Shown here: in pieces, positions 62,042-64,000 of the stretch
Layout: each line of letters opens with the position of its first letter
Numbering within the stretch: position 1 is the stretch's first letter
Assembly (NCBI GenBank): GCA_024397955.1
Contig: CP073744.1
Location: 930,001 to 994,000, forward strand
DNA: 64,000 bases
Direction: 5' to 3'
DNA from: a bacterium SCSIO 12696
GTDB taxonomy: Bacteria; Pseudomonadota; Gammaproteobacteria; Pseudomonadales; Porticoccaceae
Program-made: the position numbers and the translations under genes
The notes under the pieces: generated by a model
Database searches by the model: none
What the model was told of the DNA's origin: nothing
The model's input: the letters and a program-made list of their open reading frames with translations, nothing else

Positions 62042-64000
62042 ACAGGGCAATCGCCTGGTGGGCGAAAAACCCGGTAGCTGCCAACCTGATGATGGTGGGC
62101 ATCGTGCTCTCTGGAATACTCGGCTACCTGGGCATGGAGCGGGAAATCTTCCCTACCTTGCGGGTACCACTGGTGCAGGTAACCGTGCCCTGGCCCGGTG
62201 CCGGCACTCAGGACGTGGAAGAACAAATTGTTATCCGGGTGGAAGAAGCGCTGTCGGATATGGACAACATCGACCGCCTGCGCTCCACCGCCAGCGAAGG
62301 CTTTGGCCAGATATCCGTTATTGCCAAGAACGACGTGGATATGGCCCAGTTTGTCAACGACATCAAACTGCGAGTGGATTCCATCAGCTCGTTTCCGCGC
62401 AATATCGAACGCCCGGTGGTGCGGGAGTTTGTCACCCGGGAAGAGATGATTCGTATTGCCGTACACGGTCAGGTAGGCGAGCGGCAGCTAAAGCGCCTGG
62501 CGGAGCAAATTCGTCAGGAAATGACGGTTTTGCCCGGCGTGGCCATTGTCGACTTGTTTGGCACCCGCCTGGAAGAAGTGTCCATCGAACTGTCTGAGCA
62601 GGCCATGAGTCGCTACGGGCTTACCTTCGACGACGTGGCCAACGCCATTCGCAGCCATTCCATCAATCTATCCTCCGGCCAGGTGCGCACCGCCACCGGC
62701 GACTTGCAGTTGCGCGCCCGCAACCTGGCCAATAATCAGATGGATTTCGAAGCCATTGTGGTACGCCAGGGCGCCAGCGGCGGCACTGTCTACCTGAAAG
62801 ACGTGGCACGGGTTATCGACGGTTTTGAAGACAATGAAATCCTCGCTACCCTCAACGGCGAACCGGCCATACTGGTTCAGGTAATGACCACGGAGAACAT
62901 GGACGTGGTCAAAACCAGCGAATCGGTCAACGAATGGCTGGATGGCGCCAAAAAGAGAATGCCGCAAGGGGTTGGCTTAACCCTGTGGTGGGACGCTGCC
63001 ACCCTCTACGAAGACCGCATGAACACCATTATCGGCTCCGCAGGCTATGGCCTGATATTGGTGTTCCTGGTATTGCTTTTAACCCTGCGCCCGAAAGTGG
63101 CCCTGTGGGTAACCGTGGGCATTGCCACCGCCTACGCCGGTGCCTTTGCCCTACTGCCCGCCAACGATGTTTCCCTCAACATCCTCTCCACTTTTGCCTT
63201 TTTGCTGGTACTGGGGATTGTGGTGGACGATGCCATTGTGGTGGGCGAGAGCATTCACCAGGCGGGCAAAACCGAGCCTGATTCCAGCAAAGCAGCGATT
63301 CTCGGCACCCAGCTGGTGGCCAAACCGATTCTGTATGCGGTACTCACCACCATGATAGCCTTTATGCCCTGGTTTTTTATCTCCGGGGTGGAGGCACAGA
63401 TCACCCGCCAGATATCCATCATTATCGTGGCGGCACTGTCGTTCTCGCTGATTGAAGCGTTTTTTATTCTCCCGGCTCACTTGCGCAAACTGCAACCCCG
63501 CAGTCACGAACAGCAACAGCGCAACCGCTTTACCCGTTTGCAATACAAAGTGGAGCACAGCATTACCAAACTGGCCACCGGCCGTTACCAGCGTTGGGTC
63601 AACAGCGCGGTGAAACACCGCTACCTGACCGCCAGCGTGTTTTTTGGTTTTTTTGTTGTCAGTGTTGGCCTGTTCAATACCGGTTGGGTGAAGTTCTCCT
63701 TTATGCCGGAAATCGAGAGCGAACAGATCATCATCAATGTGGATCTGCCGGACGGCACCCCCTACTCCCGTGCGCTGGAAATACTGACCCAGTTACAAAA
63801 TGCAGAAAAGGCGCTGGAGCAGGAAGTTAACGACATGGCCGAGGACAATCAGGGCGAACTGGTGGAAAACTGGTACACCCGCTCTCGCCGGGACAGCGTG
63901 ATCGCCATCGTTAAATTGGCACCACCGGATGTGCGCGACCTCAGTGCCAAAAAAGCCGCCGAACGCCTGCGGGAACTAATTGGCGAGATTCCCGACGCCG
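62038..64000 (+). CDS. RND efflux permease (AcrB/HAE family), 3' end outside window
   Basis: The first 654 codons are open to the right edge. The N-terminus MNRAIAWWAKNPVAANLMMVGIVL is the first membrane helix; the large periplasmic loop follows (VTVPWPGAGTQDVEEQIVIRVEEALSDM). After about residue 335 the helices of the first half appear, with the TM4 proton-relay aspartates in LVLGIVVDDAIVVGESIH. The second periplasmic part starts near residue 550. It belongs to the RND family of the simple marine-gammaproteobacterial type. Substrate is unknown. It overlaps the adaptor by 4 bases, so both are made together. Confidence 0.93.
   Translation, partial: MNRAIAWWAKNPVAANLMMVGIVLSGILGYLGMEREIFPTLRVPLVQVTVPWPGAGTQDVEEQIVIRVEEALSDMDNIDRLRSTASEGFGQISVIAKNDVDMAQFVNDIKLRVDSISSFPRNIERPVVREFVTREEMIRIAVHGQVGERQLKRLAEQIRQEMTVLPGVAIVDLFGTRLEEVSIELSEQAMSRYGLTFDDVANAIRSHSINLSSGQVRTATGDLQLRARNLANNQMDFEAIVVRQGASGGTVYLKDVARVIDGFEDNEILATLNGEPAILVQVMTTENMDVVKTSESVNEWLDGAKKRMPQGVGLTLWWDAATLYEDRMNTIIGSAGYGLILVFLVLLLTLRPKVALWVTVGIATAYAGAFALLPANDVSLNILSTFAFLLVLGIVVDDAIVVGESIHQAGKTEPDSSKAAILGTQLVAKPILYAVLTTMIAFMPWFFISGVEAQITRQISIIIVAALSFSLIEAFFILPAHLRKLQPRSHEQQQRNRFTRLQYKVEHSITKLATGRYQRWVNSAVKHRYLTASVFFGFFVVSVGLFNTGWVKFSFMPEIESEQIIINVDLPDGTPYSRALEILTQLQNAEKALEQEVNDMAEDNQGELVENWYTRSRRDSVIAIVKLAPPDVRDLSAKKAAERLRELIGEIPDA

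Overview
The window looks like chromosomal DNA of a free-living, probably marine gammaproteobacterium of the Pseudomonadales/Cellvibrionales type. Evidence is Pseudomonas-like gene order: recA-recX, alaS, lysC, csrA and tRNA-Ser/tRNA-Arg on the right, and dusA - STAS protein - PP2C response regulator - mlaA on the left. There is also a sigma54-type flagellar promoter, a CTGT-N8-ACAG SOS box and many short overlapping operons. Most genes are core functions. I see no insertion sequence, prophage or CRISPR array.

Layout. 1-1776: flagellar switch genes fliM and fliN, then a cheB that lacks its receiver domain, read leftward from a good sigma54 promoter. 2078-4735: an ArsR operator and arsR-GAPDH-arsJ, the arsenate-export route. 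5075-9794: response regulator, LysM/FecR protein and CHASE2 histidine kinase in one leftward operon. 9982-14197: dusA, a TerB-like protein, then the STAS/PP2C partner-switching pair and mlaA. 14349-16961: a phosphate-selective porin with a Pho-box-like site, and a secreted beta-propeller protein. 17217-19284: a three-gene RiPP metallophore operon (HvfA/bufferin type). Its precursor carries 13 EGKCG repeats, and a DUF692 (MNIO) enzyme and its DUF2063 partner follow. This is the most unusual system in the window. 19452-28501: hrpA, an acyl-CoA ligase, an RDD protein, a glutamine amidotransferase, a DUF2489 protein and rmuC.

28609-47887: murI, a Nudix hydrolase, an AddAB-like nuclease/helicase pair, a class I DAHP synthase, nfuA, a Blc-type lipocalin, metH, a DUF2970 protein, a 42-residue membrane protein, a CPA2-type antiporter, and a four-gene MCE (Mla/Pqi-like) lipid transporter. 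47995-51458: alanine dehydrogenase divergent from an Lrp-family regulator, then a lone polyprenyl-phosphate hexose-1-phosphate transferase. 51605-60637: tRNA-Arg, tRNA-Ser, csrA, lysC, alaS, HIT and Trm112-like proteins, an M23 peptidase with a DUF6491 partner, recX, recA and cinA. 60836-64000: an RND efflux pump, adaptor plus truncated permease.

Together these describe a motile Gram-negative cell with metal and metalloid defence (ArsJ, HvfABC), phosphate scavenging, outer-membrane lipid homeostasis (MlaA, MCE system, lipocalin), SOS-controlled repair and CsrA-based post-transcriptional control. All functional calls rest on reading motifs in the translated sequence; no database search was run.
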